Positions 34,427 to 44,477 are shown, counted from the first letter of the stretch. The stretch: 64,000 nucleotides of DNA from Arthrobacter sp. ok362 (GCF_900102785.1 NZ_FNGC01000010.1:167584-231583), one strand, 5' to 3'. Numbers and translations are program-made. Notes: a model not told the origin generated them from the letters alone.

Positions 34427-35187
34427 TGCAGTGGTTCCTGGCCAACAGTGCGGAGGTCTTCAGCCTCGCCGGCCAGCACCTCGTCCTGGCCATCCTGCCG
34501 ATGGTGTTCGGGGTCCTCATTGCCGTCCCGCTGGCCCAGGTGGCCCGGCAGAGCCGCGGGCTCCGGTCCACGGTGCTCACCGGATCCTCGCTGCTCTACA
34601 CGATCCCCTCACTGGCGCTTTTCATCATCCTGCCGACCATCCTCGGTACCAGGATCCTGGATCCCGTCAACGTGGTCGTGGCCCTGACCATCTACGCCGT
34701 CGCACTGCTGGTGCGCGCCACGCTGGATGCCTTTGACTCGGTGGACGAGGACCTCCGGCAGGCCGCCGTCGCCATGGGGTTCAAGCCCTTCGCCCGCTTC
34801 ATGCAGATCGATCTGCCGCTGTCTTTGCCGGTGCTGTTCGCCGGGCTGCGCGTGGTCTCGGTCAGCAACATCTCGCTGGTCAGCGTCGCGGCGCTGCTCG
34901 GGATCGGCAACCTCGGAATGCTCTTCACTTCTGGCCTGCAACGTGACTTCGTCACCGAGGTTGTGGTGGGCATCATCGCCATCCTGATCCTCGCGCTGCT
35001 GATGGACTCCATCCTTGTCCTGCTCGAACGGCTGCTGACCCCCTGGACCCGCGCCGCGGCGGCCACGGGTGCCGGCACCGATTCAGGCGCCGCCCCGGAT
35101 ACGACCGGCGCCGCCCCGGACAAGACCGGCGCCGCTGACGGGGCCTTGCTGCTTTCACGCCCCAAGACCGGAGGGGGAAACGCATGA
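34426..35187 (+). CDS. ABC importer permease (OpuCB/OpuCD type)
   Basis: The 253-residue product has about six membrane helices and the permease EAA-like loop (AVAMGFKPFARFMQIDLPLSLPVLFAGLRV). Its ATG overlaps the stop of the ATPase gene by one base. The last 45 residues are Thr/Gly/Ala-rich and contain a repeat (two copies of TTGAAPD/KTGAA-type, DNA GCCGCCCCGGA). This tail is not part of the usual fold. It pairs with the next permease to form the channel. Confidence 0.87.
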
Positions 35188-35930
35188 ACAACGTCGCCAC
35201 GGACACCTTTGCCTGGCTCGCCAATCCGGAGAACTGGTCCGGCAGCGCCGGAATCCCGGTGCGGCTGGCCGAACACCTGCTCTACACGGGCCTGGTGATG
35301 CTGATCGCCACCGCCATCGCCGTCCCCATCGGCCTTTACGTCGGGCATACCGGCCGCGGGCGGGTTGCCATCGTCGCCCTCGCCGGCGCGCTGCGCGCCC
35401 TGCCCACCCTCGGCTTGCTCACCCTGTTCGTCCTGCTCGCCGGCATCGGTCTGATGCCGCCGATCTGGGCCCTAGTGATCCTGACAGTGCCGCCCCTGCT
35501 GGCCGGCACCTACGCCGGGATCTCCAGCGTCGACCGCAATGTAGTGGACGCCGCCCGCGCCATGGGCATGACCGAATGGCAGGTCCTGTTCCGGGCGGAA
35601 TTCCCCAACGCGCTGCCGGTGATGTACGGCGGCTTCCGGACCGGTGTGCTCCAGGTGATCGCCACCGTCTCCGTAGTCGCCTACATTAACCTGGGCGGCC
35701 TGGGCCGCTACCTGTTCGACGGGCTTGTGCTCTCCGACTTCCCGCAAATGCTGGGCGGCTCCTTGCTGATCGCCGCCCTCGCCATCACCGTCGACCTGGT
35801 CCTTGCCCTAATCCAGAGGCTGTTCCTGTCACGGGGCGCCTCTCCGCAGTCGAACCGCAGCCAGCAGGCTGCGGTTGATCTCACAGACTCCATTTACACG
35901 GAGACTGCCGTACAAGGAGGTAAGTCATGA
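35184..35930 (+). CDS. ABC importer permease (OpuCB/OpuCD type)
   Basis: The second permease, 248 residues, six helices, with the loop AARAMGMTEWQVLFRAEFPNALPVMYGGFR. It differs from the first permease in length and C-terminus but has the same fold. The start ATG overlaps the previous stop by four bases. Two different permeases with one binding protein is the OpuC arrangement. Confidence 0.87.
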   Translation: MNNVATDTFAWLANPENWSGSAGIPVRLAEHLLYTGLVMLIATAIAVPIGLYVGHTGRGRVAIVALAGALRALPTLGLLTLFVLLAGIGLMPPIWALVILTVPPLLAGTYAGISSVDRNVVDAARAMGMTEWQVLFRAEFPNALPVMYGGFRTGVLQVIATVSVVAYINLGGLGRYLFDGLVLSDFPQMLGGSLLIAALAITVDLVLALIQRLFLSRGASPQSNRSQQAAVDLTDSIYTETAVQGGKS

Positions 35931-36886
35931 AGGAATCCCGCCAACGAGCCCTTGGCAGGCGCGCATTCGGCGGCCTGGCCGCCGGTGTGGGCCTGGCCAT
36001 GGCCCTGTCCGCCTGCGGGGGCTCATCCAACCCGCTGAGCTCGGCCCCGGCCAGCAGCGGCGCCGCTTCCGGCGGCTCCCTGGTGATCGGCTCCGCTGAC
36101 TTCCCCGAGAGCCAGATCCTGGCCGAGGTCTACGCCGGTGCCCTGAACGCCGCGGGTGTCACGGCCAGCACCAAGCCGAACATCGGCTCGCGCGAGGTCT
36201 ACTTCAAAGCAGTCCAGGACGGATCGGTGGACGTCGTTCCCGACTACAGCGGCAACCTGCTGCTGTACGTAAACAAGGACGCCACCGAGGTCTCCGCCGA
36301 GGACATCGCGAAGGCGCTCCCGGCCAAGCTGCCGCAGGGACTGGCCGTGCTGGATGCCTCTAAAGCCGAGGACAAGGACGCCATGGTGGTCACCAAGGCC
36401 ACGGCCGAGAAACACCAGCTGAAGTCCATCGAAGACATGGCGAAAGTCTGCAGCGAGTTCGTCGTCGGTGCCCCGGCGACCTTCGCCGAGCGCGCCTATG
36501 GGCTGCCGGGCCTGAAGAAGAACTACAACTGCGAGCTTAAGAAGCTGGAGCCGTTCAGCGACGGCGGCGGCGCCGTCACGCTCAAGGCGCTGCTCTCGGA
36601 CCAGGTCCAGGTCGCGGATATCTACACCACCACCCCGTCCATCCCGGACAACGACCTCGTGGTGCTGGAGGACCCGAAGAACAACTTCATCGCACAGCAG
36701 GTGCTGCCTCTGTACAACACGGCCAAAATGACGGACAAGGCGAAGGAAGCCCTCAACTCCGTGTCCAAGGTCCTCACCACGGAAGACCTCATCAACCTCA
36801 ACCGTGCCGTGAGCGGCAGCCAGAAGCAGAACCCGAAGGATGCCGCGGACGCGTGGCTGAAGGAGAAGGGCATCGTCAAGCAGTAG
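35927..36886 (+). CDS. Glycine betaine/choline-type binding lipoprotein
   Basis: The 319-residue product has a signal peptide with a basic RRAF start and a lipobox (LSAC, Cys at residue 29). A Gly/Ser/Ala linker and a ProX/OpuAC-type domain follow: VIGSADFPESQILAEVYAGALNAAG, IGSREVYFKAVQDGSVDVVPDYSGNLLLY, later VADIYTTTPSIPDNDLVVLEDPKN. It captures solute outside the membrane and delivers it to the two permeases encoded upstream. Four-base ATGA overlap; an AAGGAGG site precedes it. It ends the operon before a hairpin at 36963-37003. Confidence 0.88.
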   Translation: MKESRQRALGRRAFGGLAAGVGLAMALSACGGSSNPLSSAPASSGAASGGSLVIGSADFPESQILAEVYAGALNAAGVTASTKPNIGSREVYFKAVQDGSVDVVPDYSGNLLLYVNKDATEVSAEDIAKALPAKLPQGLAVLDASKAEDKDAMVVTKATAEKHQLKSIEDMAKVCSEFVVGAPATFAERAYGLPGLKKNYNCELKKLEPFSDGGGAVTLKALLSDQVQVADIYTTTPSIPDNDLVVLEDPKNNFIAQQVLPLYNTAKMTDKAKEALNSVSKVLTTEDLINLNRAVSGSQKQNPKDAADAWLKEKGIVKQ

Positions 36887-36962
36887 GCGGCACGGCGGGG
36901 GAGCCCGGCGGCAACATGCTGCCGGTACGCTGCCAGGCCGCTGACCACGACTGACCTGCCGC

Positions 36963-37003
36963 CGACGCCGGTGTCCGGGCTTGCCGCCCGGGCGCCGGCG
37001 TCG
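36963..37003 (+). terminator. Hairpin terminator of the importer operon
   Basis: Arms CGACGCCGG and CCGGCGTCG, extended by CCGGG..CCCGG, 76 bases after the stop of the binding-protein gene. A short T-containing stretch (TGGTTGTTA) follows. Confidence 0.55.
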
Positions 37004-37077
37004 TGGTTGTTACCGTCGCGTCGGCGTGTGAGTCATGTCTCAGCGGAAGTACATCCTCCATATGGCATATTTGATGA

Positions 37078-38298
37078 ATGGCAGAATTCAAGCAGTCCAC
37101 CAAGCTTCATAATGTCCTTTACGACATCCGTGGACCGATTCTTCAGGCCGCCCAGCAGATGGAGGCGGAGGGTCATCGCATCCTCAAACTGAACATCGGA
37201 AACCCGGCCCCGTTCGGGTTTGAAGCGCCGGACGCGATCCTGGTGGATATGATCCGCCACCTGCCGCATGCCCAGGGCTACAGCGACTCGCGCGGCATTT
37301 TCTCCGCCCGCACCGCCGTTTCGCAGTACTACCAGACCCGCGGGATCCAGAACATCCACGTGGATGACATCTATCTCGGCAACGGCGTCAGCGAACTCAT
37401 CACAATGTCGCTCATGGCCCTGCTCGACGACGGTGACGAGGTCCTGATCCCCACCCCGGACTACCCGCTGTGGACTGCCTCGGTTGCCCTGGCCGGCGGG
37501 AAGCCCGTGCATTACCTCTGCGACGAGGAAACCGGCTGGCAGCCGGACCTCGAGGACATGGAAGCGAAGATCACCCCGCGCACCAAGGGCATTGTGGTCA
37601 TCAATCCGAACAACCCCACGGGTGCGGTGTACCCGAAAGCGACGCTGAAAAAGATCGTCGCTCTCGCCGAGAAACACGGCCTCGTGCTCTTCGCCGACGA
37701 GATCTACGAGAAGATCCTCTACGAAGACGCGGTGCACGTAAACCTCGCCGCGCTCACCGGCGACGATGTCCTGTGCCTGACCTTCAGCGGGCTCTCTAAG
37801 GCCTACCGGGTCTGCGGGTTCCGGGCCGGCTGGATGGCCATCTCCGGCCCGAAAAAAGATGCCGCGGACTACCTCGAGGGCATCAACCTGCTCGCAAACA
37901 TGCGCCTCTGCGCCAACGTTCCGGCCCAGCACGCCATCCAGACCGCCCTCGGCGGCTACCAGAGCATCAACGACCTGATCCTGCCCGGCGGACGCCTCCT
38001 GGAGCAGCGGAACAAGGCCTACGACATGCTCAACGCCATCCCCGGCGTCAGCACACAGCAGGCCCGCGGGGCGATGTATCTGTTCCCGAAGCTGGACCCC
38101 GAGGTCTATCACATCCGCGACGACGAGAAATTCGTTCTGGACCTGCTCCGCGAGCAGAAGATCCTCCTGTCCCACGGCAGGGCGTTTAACTGGGTCCGGC
38201 CGGACCACTTCCGGATGGTGACGCTGCCAAACGTCAAGGACCTCGAGGAAGCGATCAACCGCATGGCGGACTTCCTGAGCCGGTACAAGGGGAACTAG
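37078..38298 (+). CDS. AlaA/AlaC-like PLP aminotransferase
   Basis: The 406-residue enzyme is a class I aminotransferase. Marks: LNIGNPAPFGFEAP, the GYSDSRG motif, NGVSELITM, PDYPLW, NPNNPTGAVYP, FADEIYEKI and the Schiff-base Lys in SGLSKAYRVCGFRAGW. This is the AlaA set (glutamate-pyruvate aminotransferase, alanine synthesis). No Shine-Dalgarno is obvious before the ATG. Monocistronic by spacing. Confidence 0.88.
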   Translation: MAEFKQSTKLHNVLYDIRGPILQAAQQMEAEGHRILKLNIGNPAPFGFEAPDAILVDMIRHLPHAQGYSDSRGIFSARTAVSQYYQTRGIQNIHVDDIYLGNGVSELITMSLMALLDDGDEVLIPTPDYPLWTASVALAGGKPVHYLCDEETGWQPDLEDMEAKITPRTKGIVVINPNNPTGAVYPKATLKKIVALAEKHGLVLFADEIYEKILYEDAVHVNLAALTGDDVLCLTFSGLSKAYRVCGFRAGWMAISGPKKDAADYLEGINLLANMRLCANVPAQHAIQTALGGYQSINDLILPGGRLLEQRNKAYDMLNAIPGVSTQQARGAMYLFPKLDPEVYHIRDDEKFVLDLLREQKILLSHGRAFNWVRPDHFRMVTLPNVKDLEEAINRMADFLSRYKGN

Positions 38299-38368
38299 GC
38301 TTCGGTCAGCAGCGCAACGGGGCTCCTGCCCCGCCTACCGCGGCTGCGCCAACCGGAAAGAGGCATTG

Positions 38369-39223
38369 ATGGCAGGCTCCGCGACATTCGATGACCACCC
38401 CTCGAAACTCCTGAAGGTCGGGAAGGGCTTCAGCCTCGAGTCGTTGGACCCGGGCTCGACGCCCGGCTACGACGGCGACAAGGCCGACGGCGAGCAGCTG
38501 CTGGAGGAACTGGACGGCAAACTCGCCCAGCTCCAGGAACAGCTCTTTGCCGAGTCCCTGTTCGGCGGAACCAAACGGATCCTGCTGATCCTGCAGGCCA
38601 TGGACACGGCCGGCAAGGGCGGAATCGTCACCCACGTCATGGGCACCATGAACCCCCACGGTGTCCAGCTGAAGTCCTTTAAAGCACCCACTCCGGAGGA
38701 GAAGTCTTACGACTTCTTGTGGCGGATTGAGAAGGAAGTGCCGGCGGCCGGGATGGTTGGCGTCTTCGACCGCTCCCACTACGAGGACGTCCTGATTCAC
38801 CGTGTCCACCGCTGGGCCAGCCCCGAGGAGCTGGAGCGCCGCTACCGGGCCATCAACGAATTTGAAGCCCGGCAGGCGGCGGCCGGAACCAAGATCGTCA
38901 AGGTCATGCTGCACATCGGCCGCGACGAGCAGAAGGACCGGCTCCTGGCCCGGCTCGATGACTCCGCCAAACAGTGGAAGTACAGCAGTGGGGACCTGAA
39001 GGAACGGGCCTTCTGGGCTGACTACATGGACGCGTACCAGAAGGCCATCGAGAAGACCAATACCGAGCTGGTCCCGTGGCATGTCGTGCCGGCCAACAAG
39101 AAGTGGTACGCCCGCATCGCCGTGCAGCAACTCCTCCTGGAAGCCCTCGACGGCATGAATCTCCAATGGCCGGTTCCGGACTTGGACCTGGACATGGAGC
39201 GCGAACTGGTACGGCGGTCCTGA
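38369..39223 (+). CDS. Polyphosphate kinase 2 family protein
   Basis: The 284-residue enzyme transfers phosphate between polyphosphate and nucleotides. Walker A AMDTAGKGGIV, the lid and Walker-B-type FDRSHYEDVLIHRV, and the Trp-rich segment WKYSSGDLKERAFW are the PPK2 pattern. ATG 38369 with AAAGAGG is preferred to the TTG one codon up. Length fits a single-domain PPK2 (class I/III). Nucleotide specificity cannot be read by eye. Confidence 0.9.
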   Translation: MAGSATFDDHPSKLLKVGKGFSLESLDPGSTPGYDGDKADGEQLLEELDGKLAQLQEQLFAESLFGGTKRILLILQAMDTAGKGGIVTHVMGTMNPHGVQLKSFKAPTPEEKSYDFLWRIEKEVPAAGMVGVFDRSHYEDVLIHRVHRWASPEELERRYRAINEFEARQAAAGTKIVKVMLHIGRDEQKDRLLARLDDSAKQWKYSSGDLKERAFWADYMDAYQKAIEKTNTELVPWHVVPANKKWYARIAVQQLLLEALDGMNLQWPVPDLDLDMERELVRRS

Positions 39224-39248
39224 ACGGCGGTCTGTGAAGGGCAGGCGC

Positions 39249-39479
39249 CTAGCTCTTATCCGCAGCGTGGTCCCGGGCTGCGGCGAGCCGCTTGCGGGCG
39301 CCTTCGAGCCACTGTTCGCAGCGCTTGGCCAGTGCCTCGCCGCGCTCCCACAGCGCGAGCGACTCCTCCAGGCTGGCGCCGCCGGCCTCCAGCTTGCCCA
39401 CCACTGCGACCAGCTGCTCTCGGGCGTCCTCGTAGCTGAGGGCCTCGACGTCGGCGTTCGGGCTGGGTTCTTCTGCCAT
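39249..39479 (-). CDS. xseB: Exodeoxyribonuclease VII small subunit
   Basis: A 76-residue, helical, acidic protein with the XseB pattern [45 protein letters not shown]. Together with XseA it forms exonuclease VII, which degrades single-stranded DNA. It lies downstream of xseA on the same strand, with 180 bases between, containing a 13-bp tandem repeat. Confidence 0.93.
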   Translation of the reverse strand: MAEEPSPNADVEALSYEDAREQLVAVVGKLEAGGASLEESLALWERGEALAKRCEQWLEGARKRLAAARDHAADKS

Positions 39480-39530
39480 GTGGATGCTCCTTGGTTGTCG
39501 CGGTTTCTGGTTCCGCGGTGTCTGTTCGGC

Positions 39531-39578
39531 GGTGCTCTTCAGTGGTGCTCTTCAGTGGTGCTGTTCAGTGGTGCTGTG
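39531..39578. repeat. 13-bp tandem repeat (GGTGCTCTTCAGT), 3.5 copies
   Basis: Copies at 39531, 39544 and 39557 (third with CTG for CTC) and a partial fourth. It lies between xseA and xseB. No frame through it looks coding. Confidence 0.9.
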
Positions 39579-39659
39579 GGGTTGCCGTCTTGCCGTGCGG
39601 CGGGTGGTTGCGGGATGACGCCGGACCAAGCCTTTCAGGACCGGTCTTGGTCCGCTGGG

Positions 39660-40946
39660 TTATTCCTCGGCCAGCACCTGACCGCCGGTGGATTGGGCGG
39701 TGAACCGGCCGCCGGCCACCCGTACCGTAAGGTCCGTGCCGGCGGGCGCCTGCGAGGGGTGCCGAACCACATCCCGGTGGGTCGCGGAGGCCGTGCCGGA
39801 GCCGGCGAGCTGGACCACCGCGTAGCCGCGATCCAACGTCTTTTGCGGCGAGAGCGCGCGCACCTGCGCCTTGAGGTGGACCAGCTGGTCCGCTGCCCGC
39901 ACGACGGCGGCGCTGATGGCCGAATGCGAGCGGACTTTGAGCCGTTCGACGTCGTCGTGGCGCTGGGTGATCATGACGTCGGGGGAGAGCAGTACGGGGC
40001 GGGAGCGCAGGGACGCCAGCCGGTCGCCCTCGCGTTCAACGAGCCGGGTGACCCCGCGACGGAGCTGGTCCCGGGCCTGCCGGACCCGGACGAGCTCCTC
40101 TGCGACATCCGGAACGATCCTCTTCGCGGCGTCGGTGGGCGTTGATGCCCTGAGGTCTGCGACGTCGTCGAGGATGGGCCGGTCCGCTTCGTGCCCGATC
40201 GCGCTCACCACGGGGGTGGACGCGTCCGCGACGGCCCGGATGAGCTCCTCGCTGCTGAACGGCAACAGGTCCTCGAGGGCGCCTCCGCCGCGGGCGATGA
40301 CGATGACGTCGACCCCGGGGTGGGCGTCGAGCTCCCGCAATGCCGCGATCATCTGGGCTACGGCGGTGTTCCCCTGGACCGCTACTTCGCGGATCTCGAA
40401 TTCGACGGCCGGCCAGCGCAGGGCAGCGTTGCGCAGCACGTCCTTCTTGGCGTCAGAGTCGCGGCCGGTGATCAGGCCGATCCGGTGGGGGAGCAGGGGG
40501 AGCCGCTTTTTACGGGAATCGGCAAAGAGCCCTTCGGCGGCGAGGGCCTGGCGCAGCCGCTCGATCCTGGCGAGGAGGTCGCCGAGGCCCACGGGCCGGA
40601 TGTCCTTCACGGACATGTTCAGCCGGCCCGTCTTGAGCCAAAATTCGGCCTTGATCAGAGCCACAACCCGGGAGCCGCGTTCCAGCGGAGCGTCCTGGCG
40701 GTCCAGCACGGTGGTCCAGACCGACGCCGGCAGCGAGATTTCGGCGTCGATGTCCCGGAGCGTCAAGTAGGCGTTGCTGCCACGACGATTGAGCTCGATC
40801 ACCTGCCCCTCAACCCATGCCGAGGGCGCGCGGTCGATGTGCATCTTGAGCTTCTGGGACAGCAGCTGCAGCGGCCAGGGGTTGTCCGGGCTGGTTTGAG
40901 CCGCGGTGGCCGGTAGCGTGGTGGCCGCCGCCGCGTCCTCAGACAT
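39660..40946 (-). CDS. xseA: Exodeoxyribonuclease VII large subunit
   Basis: The 428-residue subunit starts at ATG 40946; longer frames run antisense to the membrane-protein gene and are rejected. It has an N-terminal OB-fold (SAWVEGQVIELNRRGSNAYLTLRD) and the catalytic core: RIGLITGRDSDAKKDVL, VIVIARGGGALEDLLPFSSEELIRA and SAIGHEADRPILDDVADLRASTPTDAA. The C-terminal coiled coil ends in LDRGYAVVQ. Normal length for the family. Confidence 0.95.
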   Translation of the reverse strand: MSEDAAAATTLPATAAQTSPDNPWPLQLLSQKLKMHIDRAPSAWVEGQVIELNRRGSNAYLTLRDIDAEISLPASVWTTVLDRQDAPLERGSRVVALIKAEFWLKTGRLNMSVKDIRPVGLGDLLARIERLRQALAAEGLFADSRKKRLPLLPHRIGLITGRDSDAKKDVLRNAALRWPAVEFEIREVAVQGNTAVAQMIAALRELDAHPGVDVIVIARGGGALEDLLPFSSEELIRAVADASTPVVSAIGHEADRPILDDVADLRASTPTDAAKRIVPDVAEELVRVRQARDQLRRGVTRLVEREGDRLASLRSRPVLLSPDVMITQRHDDVERLKVRSHSAISAAVVRAADQLVHLKAQVRALSPQKTLDRGYAVVQLAGSGTASATHRDVVRHPSQAPAGTDLTVRVAGGRFTAQSTGGQVLAEE

Positions 40947-41190
40947 GCGTGGGCTCCATGGCCGAGAGTGCCTTGTGGAGTGCCTTGTGCATATGCGTGC
41001 GTGTCCTTTGCTGCGTGTCCTTGACCAGGCCGACGGCCGGCGGGCCCGCTCCCCGGTGGGTGGGCCGGCCGGCAGCCGGAAGTTGTCTCTTTCAACTCTA
41101 TCCATAGCTCTACCACCCGGGCCCGACTTTATGGCCGCGCCCGGCCCCGCCCTAGGATGGGAGGGATGCCACCGACCTCCTAGGAATCCC

Positions 41191-42051
41191 TTGCGCACTT
41201 TTGTCTCTGCCGCCGCCGTCCTTGTCGGACTACTGATGGCAGCCGTCGCCGTTCCAGCCATGTGGGTGGACCGCAACATCGTCCAAGAACAGGGCTTTGT
41301 TGCCCTGACCGCACCGCTGGGCAAGAACCCGGCGTTCCAGCAGCGGCTCGCCACGGCCGCCGTCGATGGCCTGGCCTCCGGCGCCGGCATCCCTGAAGCC
41401 CTCAGGGAGCTTGCCCGGCCGGTCCTGGACCACGCAGCACAATCGCTTACGGGATTGCCCGGCTACTCGGAGGCCTGGGCTGAGACCCTGCGCAAGAGCC
41501 ACCGCCTCACGTTCGCCGACCCCAGCACACTGCCGCCGGAGGTTGACGGCACCTCGTCGCTCACTCTGGATGTCGCACCGCTTGTCGGGCTGGTGGCCAA
41601 GCAGGTAACGGAGGCGACCACCCTTCCGCTGGAGGCGCCCGGCCAGGTGCTGATCCATATCGGGCAGTCCGACCAGCGCCAGCTGATCGAACGAGCCACC
41701 GTCTACGCCCCGATGGGCTACGCCGTTGCTGTCGGCGCGGGCATCGCCTTCGTGCTGGCGTTCGTTGCGGCCCGACGCCGGTGGACCGTCCAGGTCGGCA
41801 TGGGCGTCGGAGCGCTGGTGCTCGCCGGGGCATGGAAGCTGGCCAGCGATGCCGCCGGCGCCGCCGTCTCCGGGACCTCGAGCGGCAACGATGTCGCGGA
41901 GCTTTTCAAGAACGAGTTTGTCGCGGCGTCCTCCGCCAGTTTCGGCCAGTGGATCGTCGCTGCCGCAGTTGCAGGAGCAGCCCTGCTGGCCACAGGTCTG
42001 GCTGTCCGCGTTGCCGGGGGCCGCAAACGGGGCAAGAGTGAACACCGGTAG
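41191..42051 (+). CDS. Putative membrane protein
   Basis: I take TTG 41191 as start: the frame runs upstream, but the sequence there is antisense to xseA and not protein-like. The 286-residue product has an N-terminal helix (about 5-26) followed by a periplasmic domain of about 145 residues. Three more helices follow (about 175-192, 200-217, 248-270). The layout resembles a surface-exposed sensor or wall-associated protein. No family recognised. It lies ten bases before ispH and may be co-transcribed with it. Confidence 0.65.
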   Translation: MRTFVSAAAVLVGLLMAAVAVPAMWVDRNIVQEQGFVALTAPLGKNPAFQQRLATAAVDGLASGAGIPEALRELARPVLDHAAQSLTGLPGYSEAWAETLRKSHRLTFADPSTLPPEVDGTSSLTLDVAPLVGLVAKQVTEATTLPLEAPGQVLIHIGQSDQRQLIERATVYAPMGYAVAVGAGIAFVLAFVAARRRWTVQVGMGVGALVLAGAWKLASDAAGAAVSGTSSGNDVAELFKNEFVAASSASFGQWIVAAAVAGAALLATGLAVRVAGGRKRGKSEHR

Positions 42052-42060
42052 CATGGGGGC

Positions 42061-43149
42061 ATGACCTCCACCGCTGTTTCCGTTCCGATGCCATCCGTTC
42101 CGCGCCGGCGGCGTTCACCGGATGACGTTCTGGCGGCGGCCCCTGTCGCCGGTCCCAAAAAGGTCCTGCTGGCAGCCCCGCGCGGCTACTGCGCCGGCGT
42201 TGACCGTGCGGTCATCGCGGTGGAAAAAGCCCTGGAGCACTACGGCCCGCCGGTCTACGTCCGCAAGCAGATCGTGCACAACGTCCACGTGGTCAGCTCC
42301 CTGGAGGAGAAGGGCGCCATCTTCGTCGATGAAACCGACGAGGTACCGGAAGGCGCCCTCGTGATCTTTTCCGCACACGGTGTCTCGCCCGCCGTCGTCC
42401 AATCCGCCGAAGACCGCGGCCTGCGTACCATTGACGCGACCTGCCCGCTGGTCACCAAGGTGCACCGCGAAGCCGTCCGGTTCGCCAAAGATGACTTCGA
42501 CATCCTGCTGATCGGCCACGACGGCCATGAGGAAGTGGAAGGCACCGCGGGCGAGGCTCCGGAGCACATCCAAATCATCAACGGCCCGCACGAGGTCGAC
42601 AAGGTCACGGTCCGCGACCCCGAGAAAGTCATCTGGCTCTCGCAGACCACCCTCAGCGTGGACGAAACCATGGAGACTGTGCGCCTGCTCAAGGAGCGGT
42701 TCCCCACCCTGCAGGATCCGCCCAGCGACGACATCTGCTACGCCACTACCAACCGCCAGGTGGCGATCAAGAAGATCTCGCCCCAGGCGGACCTCGTGAT
42801 CGTGGTGGGCTCCGCCAACTCCTCGAACTCCGTCCGCCTCGTGGAGGTGGCACTGGAATACGGTGCCAGGGCCTCGTACCGGGTCGACTTCGCCAACGAG
42901 GTCGACGAGGCCTGGTTCGAGGGCGTCGCGACGGTGGGTGTGACTTCCGGGGCCTCAGTCCCAGAAGTCCTCGTCAAGGACGTGCTCCGGCTCCTGGCCG
43001 ACTACGGCTACGGATCGGTCGAGGAAGTGGTCACGGCCGAGGAAGACCTCCTGTTCTCCCTGCCGAAGGAGCTCCGGGCCACCCTGAAGCAGGCCGGCGA
43101 CGTCACCCGCGCCCTCGGCGGCCGCGGCACCCGCCCCGAACAGTCCTAG
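42061..43149 (+). CDS. ispH: 4-hydroxy-3-methylbut-2-enyl diphosphate reductase (IspH)
   Basis: IspH catalyses the last step of the MEP isoprenoid pathway. Three Cys ligands of the 4Fe-4S cluster are visible: [10 protein letters not shown] (Cys44), DATCPLVTK and [11 protein letters not shown]. The proton-donating Glu lies in the TxxE-type region after the first Cys. The 362-residue length includes about 30 extra N-terminal residues (rich in Arg and Pro), common in actinobacteria. A palindrome directly follows the stop. Confidence 0.95.
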   Translation: MTSTAVSVPMPSVPRRRRSPDDVLAAAPVAGPKKVLLAAPRGYCAGVDRAVIAVEKALEHYGPPVYVRKQIVHNVHVVSSLEEKGAIFVDETDEVPEGALVIFSAHGVSPAVVQSAEDRGLRTIDATCPLVTKVHREAVRFAKDDFDILLIGHDGHEEVEGTAGEAPEHIQIINGPHEVDKVTVRDPEKVIWLSQTTLSVDETMETVRLLKERFPTLQDPPSDDICYATTNRQVAIKKISPQADLVIVVGSANSSNSVRLVEVALEYGARASYRVDFANEVDEAWFEGVATVGVTSGASVPEVLVKDVLRLLADYGYGSVEEVVTAEEDLLFSLPKELRATLKQAGDVTRALGGRGTRPEQS

Positions 43150-43167
43150 GGACTGATCAGTCCTAGG
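43145..43167 (+). terminator. Palindrome at the ispH stop
   Basis: CCTAGG..ACTGATCAGT..CCTAGG form a near-palindrome that begins at the last codons of ispH. CAGTCCTAGG-like boxes recur at 43231-43240. It may stop transcription between the convergent ispH and rmuC genes. Confidence 0.4.
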
Positions 43168-43238
43168 TACTGGTCGGTCCCAGGCACCGAACCCCACGCA
43201 CCAAACCCCAGGAACCGAACCCTAGGCGTTGAACAGTC

Positions 43239-44477
43239 CTAGGCCGCGGACTCTTCGGACTGGTCCCGGGGCTGCAGTTCCGGGGCCGCGACCGCACGCG
43301 GCGTGACCTCGACGGCGGGCGGAGTGGCCAGACCGGCGGATTCGAGGGCGTTCAGCTTCCTGGCAGTGGGCAGGACCCGGGCCTCAAGTGTCCCGACCAT
43401 GGAGTTGTAACGCTCCACCGAGGTCTTCAGCGAGGACCCCAGCTTGGTGACGTTGTCGCCGAGCGTGCCCATTCGGTCGTAGAGCTGCCGCGCGAGTTCG
43501 AAGAGTTCCCGGGCGCTGTCCGTCAACACGTCCTGGCGCCACGTGAACGCCACCGACTTCAGCACCGCCAGCAACGTCCCGGGGGAGGCAAGGACCACGT
43601 TCTTGGACAGTGCATGGTCCAGCAGGGCCGGGTCCGCCGAGAGGGCGGCGGCCAGGATGGACTCCGCCGGCAGAAAACACACCACCAGCTCCGGAGAGTT
43701 GCCGGGGATGTCCCAGTACTTCTTGCTGCCCAGCGCGTCCACGTGGGCCTTGAGGGCCTTGGCATGGGCCGCGAGGTGCGCCTGCTGGCTGCCCGGCAGC
43801 TGCGAGGACTGCTGGCCTGCCTGGGAGGCGCCGAGGTCCTGGGCGGCAAGATATGCCGCCAGCGGGACCTTTGCGTCGACAACGAGCTGCTTGTCCCCGG
43901 GCAGCTGCACCACGAGGTCGGGCCGGAGGCTGCCGTCCGGACCGGAGGTGTGGGCCTGCCCGCTGTGGACCTGTTCGTGGAAATCCACATGCCGCAGCAT
44001 GCCTGCTGCCTCGACCACCCGGCGCAGCTGAACCTCGCCCCACTGGCCGCGGGCGCTGTTGGAGCGCAGGGCAGACTCCAGCGCATGCGTGGAGCGCAGC
44101 AGCTGCTCATCGGACAGGCGGGCCTCCTGCAGTTGCTGGGCAAGCTGGCCGTACTGCTCCAGCCGGTCGCGTTCGAGCAGCGACACCTGCTGCTGCACGG
44201 CAGTGAGCTTCTCCGCCACTGGCGCCAGCGCACGGAGCACACTGCCGTCCTGGTTCCGGGACTCGCCGAGTTCCCGGTTCTGTGCCGCGAGAAGGCGCCT
44301 CTCAGCGTCGGCGGCGGCGAACTGGGCGCTGACATCGGACAGCCGGGCCGACACGCCGTCGAAGTCCTGTTCCACGGCCAGATAGCGCCGGCGGAGCAGG
44401 ACGTAGACGACGGCGGCGCCCGCAACGGCGCCCGTGAGCAGCATGAGCAGGGCAAGAATCAGTGCAAAAGCATCCAT
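43239..44477 (-). CDS. rmuC: DNA recombination protein RmuC
   Basis: The 412-residue product has an N-terminal membrane helix (about 3-28). A long coiled coil follows (about 35-130: VEQDFDGVSARLSD, AAQNRELGES, VQQQVSLLERDRLEQYGQLAQQL). The nuclease-like RmuC domain then begins, with SARGQWGEVQLRRVVEAAGML, DLVVQLPGDKQLVVDAKVPL and YWDIPGNSPELVVCFLPAE. RmuC limits recombination at inverted repeats; the domain is of the PD-(D/E)xK type (DAK visible). The C-terminus is extended by about 50 variable residues. Confidence 0.92.
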   Translation of the reverse strand: MDAFALILALLMLLTGAVAGAAVVYVLLRRRYLAVEQDFDGVSARLSDVSAQFAAADAERRLLAAQNRELGESRNQDGSVLRALAPVAEKLTAVQQQVSLLERDRLEQYGQLAQQLQEARLSDEQLLRSTHALESALRSNSARGQWGEVQLRRVVEAAGMLRHVDFHEQVHSGQAHTSGPDGSLRPDLVVQLPGDKQLVVDAKVPLAAYLAAQDLGASQAGQQSSQLPGSQQAHLAAHAKALKAHVDALGSKKYWDIPGNSPELVVCFLPAESILAAALSADPALLDHALSKNVVLASPGTLLAVLKSVAFTWRQDVLTDSARELFELARQLYDRMGTLGDNVTKLGSSLKTSVERYNSMVGTLEARVLPTARKLNALESAGLATPPAVEVTPRAVAAPELQPRDQSEESAA

